From NCBI GenBank assembly GCA_012512865.1, contig JAAZDH010000094.1, positions 1 through 13,959 of the forward strand: a stretch of DNA of 13,959 bases, read 5' to 3'. Both the position numbers and the translations under genes were made by a program. The stretch is from Clostridiaceae bacterium (GTDB lineage: Bacteria; Bacillota; Clostridia; Acetivibrionales; DUMC01). Of this stretch, positions 1 to 7,133 are shown piece after piece. The stretch's first letter is position 1. Every line of letters starts with the position of its first letter. The notes under the pieces are model-generated. The model did no database searches. It was not told where the DNA came from and saw only the letters and a list, made by a program, of their open reading frames with translations.

Positions 1-392
1 CCCCTGTTTTCAAAAATAAATATATATTTTATTTTCTCGTCCTTTCTTAACTCAACGAAACGTTCAACCCATAAATCCACCAGTTTTTTTACATGCTCTA
101 CGGAAAGCTCGGGCAAGGTAACGGTATGTTCTGGTGAATAAAGTATCACTTCGCACTTGCCGTAAGCTTCTTTCATTTTGTAAAACCTTGTATGAACCTT
201 GTCCGGTTCGGGAGGGTTTTGCATTAATGCAGGAAAGTCATTATCATACTTTAACACGGTGTAATTATCCGGCACCCTCCCGGAACCAGGGCAAAACGGG
301 CACCAATCCTTGGGCATTTGCGGCCTGTCCTGCCTGTGGGATGCTATTATAACCCAGTCCTTGATTAAAGGATGCCACCTTAACTCAGCCAT
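1..392 (-). CDS. galT: Galactose-1-phosphate uridylyltransferase, N-terminal part (cut by window edge)
   Basis: Class I GalT transfers UMP between UDP-glucose and galactose-1-phosphate in the Leloir pathway, in the cytoplasm. About 130 residues are in the window. The start is ATG at 392, preceded by the ribosome binding site AGAAGGTG. The protein opens with ELRWHPLIKDWVIIASHR, then DWCPFCPGSG (Cys31 and Cys34, the zinc-binding pair of the family), NDFPALM near residue 51, and KYIFIFENRG at the edge. These match the N-terminal half of bacterial GalT, including the family's FENxG segment. The catalytic His-Pro-His lies beyond the edge and cannot be checked. The gene is divergent from the GH116 gene across a long intergenic region, and both fit use of galactose- or glucose-containing glycosides. 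The family call is firm from the sequence; completeness is unknown. Confidence 0.93.
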   Translation of the reverse strand, partial: MAELRWHPLIKDWVIIASHRQDRPQMPKDWCPFCPGSGRVPDNYTVLKYDNDFPALMQNPPEPDKVHTRFYKMKEAYGKCEVILYSPEHTVTLPELSVEHVKKLVDLWVERFVELRKDEKIKYIFIFENR

Positions 393-448
393 AATTCACA
401 CACCTTCTTTTTAAATTCTTTTTTTCGTATATGCCGGTAATACTTGCA

Positions 449-465
449 ACATGTTTGCAGCATGT
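449..465. promoter_or_regulatory. Gapped palindrome upstream of galT (possible operator)
   Basis: The sequence is ACATG, seven bases, CATGT, about 57 bp upstream of the galT start. The symmetry is seen directly. A role as a repressor or activator site is inference, and short palindromes of this size also occur by chance. Confidence 0.25.
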
Positions 466-693
466 GACACCTTCCAGGCTGTTCACCCTGCCCGGTATGT
501 TCCATGCCTTGGTTTTTTACCATATTAAAGCATAATTATATTTTAGCTTATTTTTCCCAATTGTAAATAGGTAAATACTCGATTTGCCCATTATTACTTG
601 TTTTACCTGTTACTATATGTTTTAAAAGTAACTGGTTGATAATAGTGCTAACGCATAAGGATTTAAAATTTGATAAATATGTCGGTTACTGCT

Positions 694-894
694 AACAATA
701 TTATGTACAAAGTGCAAAAGATTATCGTTGAACTCGTTATGCACTTCAAATAATACTTTTTTATACGTATGGTTTTTGATTTTTTTATATATTTTTATAT
801 AATAATTAGTGTTCCCTAGAAAATGGGAGGTTTGAGCATTAAAAAATTCGCAACTCAAGAAGGACTGGTGGATATTATTGCCAGGATTACAGAT
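694..894 (+). repeat. Diverged direct repeat, copy A (upstream of the GH116 gene)
   Basis: The first 60 bases (694-753) match 3726-3785 at 56 of 60 positions. The similarity continues through GGTTTTTGATTTT, the block beginning GTTCCCT.GAAAATGG at 811, and a weaker match ending near 894. Copy A is about 9 bp longer than copy B between the TTGATT and GTTCCC blocks, and that extra stretch carries a perfect TATAAT. In the + frame the four differences in the core are synonymous or conservative (YK[V/M]QKII[V/I]ELVMHFK followed by stop), but the - frame is equally open, so coding cannot be claimed. Confidence 0.8.
776..803 (+). promoter_or_regulatory. Candidate sigma-A promoter for the GH116 gene
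   Basis: The -35 TTGATT (776-781; 4 of 6 consensus bases) is followed by a 16-bp spacer and a perfect -10 TATAAT (798-803). Transcription would begin near 810, leaving a leader of about 200 nt before the GH116 start. The surroundings are very AT-rich, which raises the chance of a fortuitous match. The repeat copy at 3726 keeps the -35 block but has lost this -10. Confidence 0.45.
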
Positions 895-954
895 AAATTA
901 GTGGAGAAGGTTATGGGTATGAAAAAAACTTATTTTTTAGAATATAGCCCTTGA
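823..954 (+). CDS. Possible 43-codon leader or remnant open frame
   Basis: The frame runs from ATG at 823 to TGA at 952-954. It ends 59 bp before the GH116 ATG and lies inside the transcript predicted from the 776-803 promoter. The product begins MGGLSIKKFATQEGLVDII and has an amphipathic, helix-like composition. No ribosome binding site precedes the ATG, which would be only about 13 nt from the predicted transcript start. Copy B contains a related frame (FAVQEKLRDIISNI) broken by a one-base deletion. It could be a leader peptide, the remains of a larger gene carried by the repeat, or chance. I do not recognise the family. Confidence 0.2.
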   Translation: MGGLSIKKFATQEGLVDIIARITDKLVEKVMGMKKTYFLEYSP

Positions 955-997
955 AAAATCCAGGATTTTTCGAGAGCAGGCATTATTATATTAAAGT

Positions 998-1006
998 GGG
1001 GAGGGG
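998..1006 (+). promoter_or_regulatory. Ribosome binding site that sets the GH116 start
   Basis: GGGGAGGGG lies 7 bases before the ATG at 1014. The frame stays open upstream to a TTG at 951, but that TTG has no comparable site and overlaps the stop of the 43-codon frame, so 1014 is preferred. Confidence 0.8.
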
Positions 1007-1013
1007 TATAATT

Positions 1014-3653
1014 ATGGATAGATTTATTTACAGGGGTGCAAAGACCAGGGAAATTTCATTTCCCCTGGGAGGCATAGGGACAGGATGCATAAGTCTTTCG
1101 GGAAATGGAAGGCTAATAGACTGGGAGATTTTTAACCGGCCCAACAAGGGAAGTTTAAATGGCTTCAGTCATTTTGCCATAAAAGCAGAAGTCAGCGGAA
1201 ATGTAGTTGATGCACGTGTGTTCAATGGAGATCTTCAACCACCTTATAGCGGGGATTATGGTAAATCCCATTTTCGAGGCTTTGGGTTTGGGCCGGACAG
1301 GGGAACCATGGCAGGTGTACCACACTTTGAAGACGTTGAATTCCGGGGTGAATACCCTGTTGCTACTTTAAAGTTTATTGATCCAGGCTTCCCGGCAGAA
1401 GTTGAAATGAAAGCTTTTAACCCCTTTATTCCGCTTAATGACAAAGATAGCACCATACCCGGCGCCTTTTTTGAAATCGAGATAACAAACACACAATCAC
1501 AACCGATCAACTACACAATAGCACTATCGTTAAATAATCCCTTTCCAATAGGCACTTCTGTGAACACTTATAAAAAATTTGAAAATATTCATTTGATTAA
1601 ATTAGGGACAAATAAATATGAGGAAGATGAACCTGGATTTGGTGATTTGTGCATAGCAACGGATGCCGATTTAGTAAGTTACCAGGAATATTGGTACAGG
1701 GGACGGTGGTTTGATAACCTGGGGATTTTTTGGCGGGAATTCACTGCACCGGGTTTACTAAAAAATAGAAAATACCCTGTGGTAATGCAGGGTGAAAATC
1801 AATATCCCGGTTCTCATGATATGTGTACACTTGCTGCACATGTAGAAGCAACTCCTGGAGAAAAAAAGGCAATCCTCTTCATTATAACCTGGAATTTCCC
1901 CAATTTTCTAAATTACTGGAACCCGGAAAGGTGTGGGTGCGGGGAACCAGGATGCAATTCATCCAGGCAAAAGACATGGAAAAACTATTATGCCACCATA
2001 TTTCAAAACTCAGAGGCAAGTGCTATATATAGTTTACAGAACTGGAAAAGGCTTTACGAAGAAACCCTTATGTTCAAGGAAGCATTATTTGCGTCAACAA
2101 TTCCCGGGGAAGCTTTAGAAGCTATTGCGGCAAACATATCAATCCTGAAAACTCCTACCTGCCTGAGGCTTGAAGATGGATCATTTTATGGATTTGAGGG
2201 ATGCCACTGCGATGAAGGATGCTGCGAAGGCTCATGTACACATGTATGGAATTACGCTTATGCCTTGCCTTTCCTCTTTCCTAAACTGGAGCGATCCATG
2301 AGGGACCTTGATTTTAAGTATAATCAACGAGAAGACGGAGGCATGTCTTTCAGGCTTCAACTCCCCCCGGGAAGGGAACGTTCATCATTCAGGCCATGTG
2401 CTGACGGGCAATTTGGCGGGGCTATAAAAGCTTATCGAGACTGGAAGATATCAGGCGATACCATCTGGCTTAAGAAAAATTGGAATGCAATAAAAAAATC
2501 CATAGAATTTGCCTGGGCCGAAACCAACGAGGATAAATGGGATTTGGACAGGGATGGTGTGCTGGAGGGAAGACAACATCATACACTTGACATGGAGCTT
2601 TTCGGGCCTAATTCATGGCTAACCGGTTTTTACCTTGCAGCCCTTAAGGCAGGTGCTGAAATGGCCGAATACCTGGGAGAAAAAGATACCGCCAGGGAAT
2701 ACATGGAATTGTTTCATAAAGGAAGCAAATGGGTGGAGGAGAACCTGTTCAATGGAGAGTATTATCATCAAATTATAGATTTAAAAGATAAGTCCTTGTT
2801 AAGCAAATATACAAATAGTTCGTCCTCCCAAGGGGATGATGTGTTTAAAGTCTACTGGAATGATGAAGCGGGGGAAATCAAGTATCAGATTGCGGAGGGG
2901 TGCGGGATAGACCAGGTAATTGCCCAGTGGCATGCAAATCTCTGCGGTTTAGGGGATATATTTGATAAACAACATAGAAGAAAAGCCTTGGAATCTATAT
3001 ATAAATATAATTTTAAGAGAAACATGAGGAAATTTTTCAATCCATGCCGGATTTATTCCCTAAACGATGAAGCCGGACTTATCATCTGTGATTGGCCTAA
3101 AGGGAAGTATAAGCCGGTTGTTCCGCTGACATACTCTGAAGAAACCATGAATGGTTTTGAATACCAGGCAGCAGTTTTAATGATCCAGGAAGGATTGGTC
3201 GAGGAAGGGCTTGAATGTATAAGGGCTATAAGGGATCGATATGATGGTGAAAAGCGTAACCCCTGGAATGAATATGAGTGCGGCAGTAATTACGCGCGTT
3301 CGATGGCTAGTTACTCATTGCTTCTTGCGTTTAGCGGGTTTGAATACAATATGGTGAAAGGCATGATCGGGTTTAACCCAATTAAAAATGCTGAACCTGG
3401 TTTTTGTACGTTCTGGTCATTGGATCCGGGTTGGGGTACATTCGAGGTTAAAAATGGGCAGGTTAAGCTGGCAGTATTATATGGGAGCCTGGAAATCAAT
3501 TCGCTTAAATTGCCATTTTTATGTGATAGGAGTATTAGTACTGTAGCCTGCCAGGACAAGAAAATGAACTGTACGTATAAAGAGGGAACAATTAGATTTG
3601 AAAATCCTGTATCCTTAGAATCAGGATGCTCTCTTTACATAAAATTTAATTAA
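1014..3653 (+). CDS. GH116 family glycosidase (DUF608; beta-glucosidase/glucosylceramidase-like)
   Basis: The 879-residue protein has no signal peptide, so a cytoplasmic exo-glycosidase is likely. GH116 enzymes are retaining enzymes acting on beta-glucosides, beta-xylosides and related substrates. The N-terminal beta domain opens with the hallmark REISFPLGGIGTGC and continues with IDWEIFNRP. The (alpha/alpha)6 catalytic domain contains FYGFEG, where Glu395 is the probable nucleophile; THVWNYA...FLFPKLERS; HTLDMELFGPN, where Asp526 is the probable acid/base (the TLD/TYD motif of the family); and NEYECGSNYARSM, where Glu753 and Arg762 match glucose-binding positions known from Thermoanaerobacterium GH116. 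Two cysteine clusters (C307/C309/C314 and C397/C399/C403/C404/C408) are striking. The length fits the family. The gene is monocistronic as far as visible and sits between two repeat copies. No clear terminator follows it. The family is firm; the substrate (glucoside, xyloside or another) is not determinable. Confidence 0.93.
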   Translation: MDRFIYRGAKTREISFPLGGIGTGCISLSGNGRLIDWEIFNRPNKGSLNGFSHFAIKAEVSGNVVDARVFNGDLQPPYSGDYGKSHFRGFGFGPDRGTMAGVPHFEDVEFRGEYPVATLKFIDPGFPAEVEMKAFNPFIPLNDKDSTIPGAFFEIEITNTQSQPINYTIALSLNNPFPIGTSVNTYKKFENIHLIKLGTNKYEEDEPGFGDLCIATDADLVSYQEYWYRGRWFDNLGIFWREFTAPGLLKNRKYPVVMQGENQYPGSHDMCTLAAHVEATPGEKKAILFIITWNFPNFLNYWNPERCGCGEPGCNSSRQKTWKNYYATIFQNSEASAIYSLQNWKRLYEETLMFKEALFASTIPGEALEAIAANISILKTPTCLRLEDGSFYGFEGCHCDEGCCEGSCTHVWNYAYALPFLFPKLERSMRDLDFKYNQREDGGMSFRLQLPPGRERSSFRPCADGQFGGAIKAYRDWKISGDTIWLKKNWNAIKKSIEFAWAETNEDKWDLDRDGVLEGRQHHTLDMELFGPNSWLTGFYLAALKAGAEMAEYLGEKDTAREYMELFHKGSKWVEENLFNGEYYHQIIDLKDKSLLSKYTNSSSSQGDDVFKVYWNDEAGEIKYQIAEGCGIDQVIAQWHANLCGLGDIFDKQHRRKALESIYKYNFKRNMRKFFNPCRIYSLNDEAGLIICDWPKGKYKPVVPLTYSEETMNGFEYQAAVLMIQEGLVEEGLECIRAIRDRYDGEKRNPWNEYECGSNYARSMASYSLLLAFSGFEYNMVKGMIGFNPIKNAEPGFCTFWSLDPGWGTFEVKNGQVKLAVLYGSLEINSLKLPFLCDRSISTVACQDKKMNCTYKEGTIRFENPVSLESGCSLYIKFN

Positions 3654-3725
3654 CAACTGGATTATAATGATTTTTAACTCAATTTCACCCATAATTGCGT
3701 AATAACCAGGATGCCCAGAAATATG

Positions 3726-3915
3726 AACAATATAATGTACAAAATGCAAAAGATTATCATTGAACTTGTTATGCACTTCAAATAACATTTTTTGTGCATG
3801 TGGTTTTTGATTTTCCTTTGCGTAAAATTATTGTTCCCTTGAAAATGGAAGCTTTGTACATTGAAAATTTGCAGTTCAGGAAAAACTGCGAGATATAATC
3901 AGCAACATTAAAGAT
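3726..3915 (+). repeat. Diverged direct repeat, copy B (downstream of the GH116 gene)
   Basis: This is the second copy of the element at 694-894, in the same orientation, 73 bp after the GH116 stop. The core 3726-3785 differs from copy A at four positions. It lacks about 9 bp and the TATAAT of copy A, and has a one-base deletion (near 3870) in the frame corresponding to the 43-codon open frame of copy A. It therefore looks like the more degraded copy. Confidence 0.8.
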
Positions 3916-4130
3916 TTTTATTTTATTATTGATGGAAGAATACGATAGGTTGGCAGCAAAATTTGATAATGATTATAAGAATATAATCGAGGATCTTAAA
4001 AAGTAGTGGGAGCAGAACAGGCATTTATACGACCACTAGTCACCAACACTGAACCTGGTAAGTTTTAAAATATATTTTATATTTAAACACTTAAATAAAT
4101 TGTTGAATTTAAGGTGTACTGAATGTACTG

Positions 4131-4202
4131 CAGGAGCATATTCCATAGGCACAGAACTTTTGCCTTAAAAAGTTAATAATTAATTCATGGAATATACTCC
4201 TG
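4131..4202. repeat. Long imperfect inverted repeat (possible structured RNA or element end)
   Basis: The left arm 4131-4146 (CAGGAGCATATTCCAT) pairs with 4187-4202 (ATGGAATATACTCCTG) at 15 of 16 positions. The 40-base interval holds a second small hairpin (AGGCA 4147-4151 with TGCCT 4161-4165). No U-run follows directly on either strand, so it is not a standard terminator. It could be an RNA leader structure of the lost transporter gene or the remains of a mobile element. Confidence 0.55.
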
Positions 4203-4250
4203 TAAAATAATGCAATCTATATTTCGCGTTATATTAAAATTTTTATTTAT

Positions 4251-4367
4251 CCAAAAAACTACCAGACAGCAACCATAGCGCTTGTTGCATTGCCAATTGT
4301 TGCCATATATCCTTTTGTGCAGAAATATTTTGTTAAAGGAATCATAGCAGGTTCGATAAAGGAATAA
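4251..4367 (+). pseudogene. C-terminal fragment of a sugar ABC-transporter permease
   Basis: The frame ending at TAA 4365-4367 reads NYQTATIALVALPIVAIYPF, then VQKYFVKGIIAGSIKE. This is the typical last transmembrane segment and tail of MalG/LacG/YtcP-type permeases, whose consensus ends near YPFLQKYFVKGxxxGSxKx. The frame has a stop 54 bases upstream of this segment and nothing upstream encodes the remaining ~250 residues, so only about 38 codons of the gene survive. An AAGGAGG motif 24 bases after the stop may be the ribosome binding site of a vanished next gene. Identification of the fragment is strong for its length. Whether it came from a deletion at this locus or by insertion is unknown. 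Confidence 0.75.
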
Positions 4368-4456
4368 CTTGTTTGCAGGATAACTTGGTTGAAGGAGGAA
4401 TTGTTGACCGGGGGCATCCATTTACAACAAAGTACACGTCTTTTTTAAATAACCCT

Positions 4457-5488
4457 CTATTCCCTATCAGCTTTTCTCCTTATAACAATTTCACTGCCAT
4501 CCTTGACTGGAGCAGTAAAGCATATGCATGAACCTTGAATGCTTAATCCACCCGCAGGGAAAGCGCTCACAATTTTACCGTCAACAGAAATAATTAAAGC
4601 TTCGGGAGTGTAAGCGCACTTTAATACAAACGTCATCTCCCTGCATATAACCTGTTCGGGCAGTCCTTCAATGATGATCTTGTATTTTCCCCATGTTCCC
4701 GGGCATTCAATGATTTTCGCATGTTTTCTTAAATACCGGTAATCCACTACATCATCGGGATTTGCAAACCAGCAGTCATATTTACCCTCATCAACGACAG
4801 TTTCAAGCCTTTCCCGGTGGTGTTCGTCAGTACAGTCTTTATAGTCGTGTACAGCCTTTTCAAGGGGGCAATGTGCATAATCTATTATCCATCCCTTGTA
4901 TTTTCTTGCCTGGTGAATGCGCCTGTACGCATCAAAGGTGCTATGATATACATCACTCATCCTCTCATGCAGGGGCACCCTGTTTATCCAGAAAAGGTCA
5001 CCGGCATCCGGGTAGTTAAGATCGTCTGTAATGCTCATTCCTGCTATATAACCGTATTCTTTTGCCTTGTTTATTACTTCCGGTGTCAGGTTGTGATTAT
5101 TCCCGGGGGCCGTATAAATGGTTACCCTTCTTCCTATAACCCTTTCAAGTTCTTTCTTGGCTTGAAGTAGCTCCCTTTCAGGGTTTTGCATCACCATTAC
5201 GTGGCTCCATGAATGGCAGCCTACCCCCCAGCCCCTTGACATTACATCAAGCAATTCATCCCTATCCATGTGTTTCATGCCATTAAACGAACTTGCCCCC
5301 AGGTTTCTTATTTTACCAATATGCCCCGATACCACCTCAACATGCCCTGGAATGCCTAACCTGTCATGCGTAGGTATCACGTACTTGTAAAGGTCGGATA
5401 AGGCTTCATCATAGGTAATCGAATATACCCAATCCTTGCCGTACTTCCACAAGGCTGTTGATAGTTCCAGTTTATTTTTATCTTTCAT
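4457..5488 (-). CDS. NodB-type polysaccharide deacetylase family protein (CE4-like) with C-terminal beta domain
   Basis: The 343-residue protein has no signal peptide. Family members remove acetyl or other amide-linked groups from sugars, or act on related cyclic amides. NodB motif 1 appears as SITYDEA (Asp27-Glu28 instead of the usual Asp-Asp), motif 2 as GCHSWSH (His92, His96), and motif 3 as YTAPGN (around 125-130). The metal triad would be Glu28, His92 and His96, with Asp27 as base. About 90 residues at the C-terminus look like an extra beta-rich domain ending in EIVIRRKADRE. The start ATG at 5488 follows AGGGGAGG with a 12-base gap. An upstream ATG at 5524 has weaker signals but stays possible. 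This is the last gene of the leftward cluster, 173 bp after the aminotransferase. It looks cytoplasmic, which argues against cell-wall work and for acting on imported substrate. The fold is well supported; the substrate is unknown. Confidence 0.8.
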   Translation of the reverse strand: MKDKNKLELSTALWKYGKDWVYSITYDEALSDLYKYVIPTHDRLGIPGHVEVVSGHIGKIRNLGASSFNGMKHMDRDELLDVMSRGWGVGCHSWSHVMVMQNPERELLQAKKELERVIGRRVTIYTAPGNNHNLTPEVINKAKEYGYIAGMSITDDLNYPDAGDLFWINRVPLHERMSDVYHSTFDAYRRIHQARKYKGWIIDYAHCPLEKAVHDYKDCTDEHHRERLETVVDEGKYDCWFANPDDVVDYRYLRKHAKIIECPGTWGKYKIIIEGLPEQVICREMTFVLKCAYTPEALIISVDGKIVSAFPAGGLSIQGSCICFTAPVKDGSEIVIRRKADRE

Positions 5489-5500
5489 GGTAAATGTTTT

Positions 5501-5509
5501 CCTCCCCTT
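5501..5509 (-). promoter_or_regulatory. Ribosome binding site of the deacetylase homologue
   Basis: On the minus strand the sequence reads AAGGGGAGG, 12 bases before the ATG at 5488. The gap is on the long side. The site lies inside the longer frame that would begin at 5524, which favours the shorter protein. Confidence 0.55.
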
Positions 5510-5661
5510 ACACACTCCCTGCATTTTCCCTATATTTTTCCTCTATATCAAGATTCGAAGAATTGTTGTGAGTTTGCCAGGGTGCTATACATTTCGTATA
5601 TGTTCTCCCATGTCCCTGGATATTACCCTTTATCACCTATAAATCTTTACTTTCACTACGA

Positions 5662-6909
5662 TTATTTTCTATAATGCATTTCAGCCACGGCTTTTACAAT
5701 CTGGTAAACCGTCTCACAGTCTTCCTCGGTATATTTTTCACAAATTGTCGACCATCTAATCCAATTATCAAGGTACTTTTTCGCATTAGGGCACGTATCG
5801 CCGCCATATCTATATTCACGCGAAGCAGGAGGCATTGAATAAGGATATATTTTTTTACCTGCATACTCCTGGAGGAAAGTACATGCCTCCGGCATGAGGT
5901 AATAACGGCCTATACCTGCGCCGGTAATGCCGAGTTTCTCGCATTCCTTGCTAAAAACGTCAGCCGTGCAATCAAAAACATTAGGATCTATTCTAAAGCC
6001 CATCATCCAGCAAGACCATACTTCCTGGTACCCAGGAATTTTTTCGCAAATAATACCCGGTATTGTTTCCAGTTTTTCGGCAATTAACCTGGCCGCCCTG
6101 TCTCTTTTTGCCACGTTGTCAGGCAGGATTTCCAGTTGGGCCAGGTTTATGGCAGCAGTACAATTAGGCATGCGTATGGCGCTGCCGGGCACGGTATGCA
6201 AACGTCCAAATCCTTCCTTCATTTCCGCTCCCCTGCTCTGGCAGCGGAATTTCGCATAGCTGGCTATGGTCTCGTTATTTGTAATAAAGCATCCTCCAAT
6301 ATCTGAACCCATTGTTTTTTCTCCATCAAAAGAAAAGGCCCCCACATCCCCTATTGTTCCTGCAAGCTGCCCTTTATAGGTGCTGGCTATAGACTGGCAG
6401 GCATCTTCAATGACAAGCAGATTATGCTTCCTGGCCAATTCCACTATCGGGTCCATGTCACACATCAAGCCCATCTTGTGTACAACTACAATAGCCCTGG
6501 TCCTGTCCGTAATACATGGTTCAATTGTTTCCGCGCTTACATTTATGCTGCCAGGGGCAGTGTCCGCAAACACGGGGATGCAATTATTCTTAATAAAACC
6601 CATAATAGTCCCGTAATCGGTGACAGGACTAAATATTACTTCATCACCCGGGTTAAAGTTAAGAGCTTCTGCAAGGGCTAAAATTGCATTTGAACAGCCG
6701 GGAGCGGAAATGCAGTATTTTACTCCCATGACCTTGCAAAATTCCCTCTCAAAGCGGCTTACCATATCAACTGTAAGGCCGTTGTCAATTATTTCTTTTA
6801 AATAGTTAATCGCATTTGGTCCAACTATCCTGGGATATAGGGACGGAAGCTTTCCTTTCATATCCTTGTATGCGGCAAAACCAAACTTTGCACTATTTTT
6901 CGCGTTCAT
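5662..6909 (-). CDS. DegT/DnrJ/EryC1/StrS family PLP-dependent sugar aminotransferase
   Basis: The 415-residue protein is of normal length for the family. These fold-type I enzymes transfer an amino group, usually from glutamate or glutamine, to keto sugars or keto-cyclitols. Visible features are: APGCSNAILALAEAL (65-83, cofactor phosphate region), EVIFSPVTDYGTI, VIEDACQS with Asp169 to pair with the pyridine nitrogen, and GDVGAFSFDGEKTMGSDIGG with Lys198 as the probable PLP lysine. The usual HPTKNL context is altered to DGEKTM, so it is a divergent member. The start ATG at 6909 follows GGAGG with an 8-base gap. The gene lies between the propeller lipoprotein and the deacetylase homologue. 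With a Gfo/Idh/MocA dehydrogenase in the same cluster, amination of an oxidised sugar or cyclitol (or the reverse, deamination) is plausible inference. The substrate is not readable from the sequence. Confidence 0.88.
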   Translation of the reverse strand: MNAKNSAKFGFAAYKDMKGKLPSLYPRIVGPNAINYLKEIIDNGLTVDMVSRFEREFCKVMGVKYCISAPGCSNAILALAEALNFNPGDEVIFSPVTDYGTIMGFIKNNCIPVFADTAPGSINVSAETIEPCITDRTRAIVVVHKMGLMCDMDPIVELARKHNLLVIEDACQSIASTYKGQLAGTIGDVGAFSFDGEKTMGSDIGGCFITNNETIASYAKFRCQSRGAEMKEGFGRLHTVPGSAIRMPNCTAAINLAQLEILPDNVAKRDRAARLIAEKLETIPGIICEKIPGYQEVWSCWMMGFRIDPNVFDCTADVFSKECEKLGITGAGIGRYYLMPEACTFLQEYAGKKIYPYSMPPASREYRYGGDTCPNAKKYLDNWIRWSTICEKYTEEDCETVYQIVKAVAEMHYRK

Positions 6910-7133
6910 ATTTTAATCCTCCATTTTATTTTAGTTATTTATTTATTTCGTTGTAAAATCTTGTCATCTTATTACTTCTTTTGCTTTCGCACTTAGTCGG
7001 TACATCTTTATCTTTATTTATTTAAATCATCAATTTATCTTGATTAATTTACTGCCTTCTTCTTCACCTTCACCTTTATATTAATACAATTAACACTTGA
7101 TTACCTCATAATAAATTGCTTTAAATGTATACG

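Larger units (their letters stand above)
393..1013. other. Divergent intergenic region between galT and the GH116 gene
   Basis: This is 621 bp of AT-rich DNA without a convincing gene. Near the galT side, 449-465 is a short gapped palindrome (ACATG-N7-CATGT) that could be a regulator site; no clear promoter for galT could be placed next to it. The right part holds repeat copy A (694-894), a good candidate promoter (776-803) and a 43-codon open frame (823-954). A 78-codon open frame on the other strand (622-858) overlaps the repeat but has no supporting signals. Confidence 0.6.
3654..4456. other. Decayed intergenic region between the GH116 gene and the deacetylase homologue
   Basis: About 800 bp without an intact gene, between convergent genes. 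It contains repeat copy B (3726-3915), a 24-codon frame at 3932-4006 with no ribosome binding site (EEYDRLAAKFDNDYKN, then an amber stop with apparently continuing frame WEQNRHLYD), a 16-bp-arm inverted repeat (4131-4202), a permease C-terminal fragment (4251-4367) and an orphan AAGGAGG at 4392-4398. The impression is of a lost transporter locus. No good terminator was seen for either neighbouring gene. Confidence 0.6.

Noticed and set aside
134..352. 72-codon open frame on the + strand
   Set aside because: It lies antisense to a clear galT coding sequence with intact family motifs and has no ribosome binding site.
622..858. 78-codon open frame on the - strand over repeat copy A
   Set aside because: The product is unrecognised, there is no good start signal, and the frame is only partly kept in copy B. 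The repeat is reported instead.
951..1013. Longer GH116 protein starting at the TTG at 951
   Set aside because: The extra 21 residues do not resemble GH116 and a strong ribosome binding site sits before the ATG at 1014.
4185..4421. 78-codon open frame on the - strand
   Set aside because: It is antisense to the permease C-terminal fragment and shows no features of its own.
4404..4451. Short frame from TTG after the AAGGAGG at 4392
   Set aside because: It ends after 15 codons and resembles nothing. The binding site is better read as a leftover of a lost gene.
6910..7133. AT-rich gap with GGTGAA and AAATAA runs between the lipoprotein and aminotransferase genes
   Set aside because: Low-complexity sequence. 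No convincing promoter, hairpin or small gene could be placed in it.
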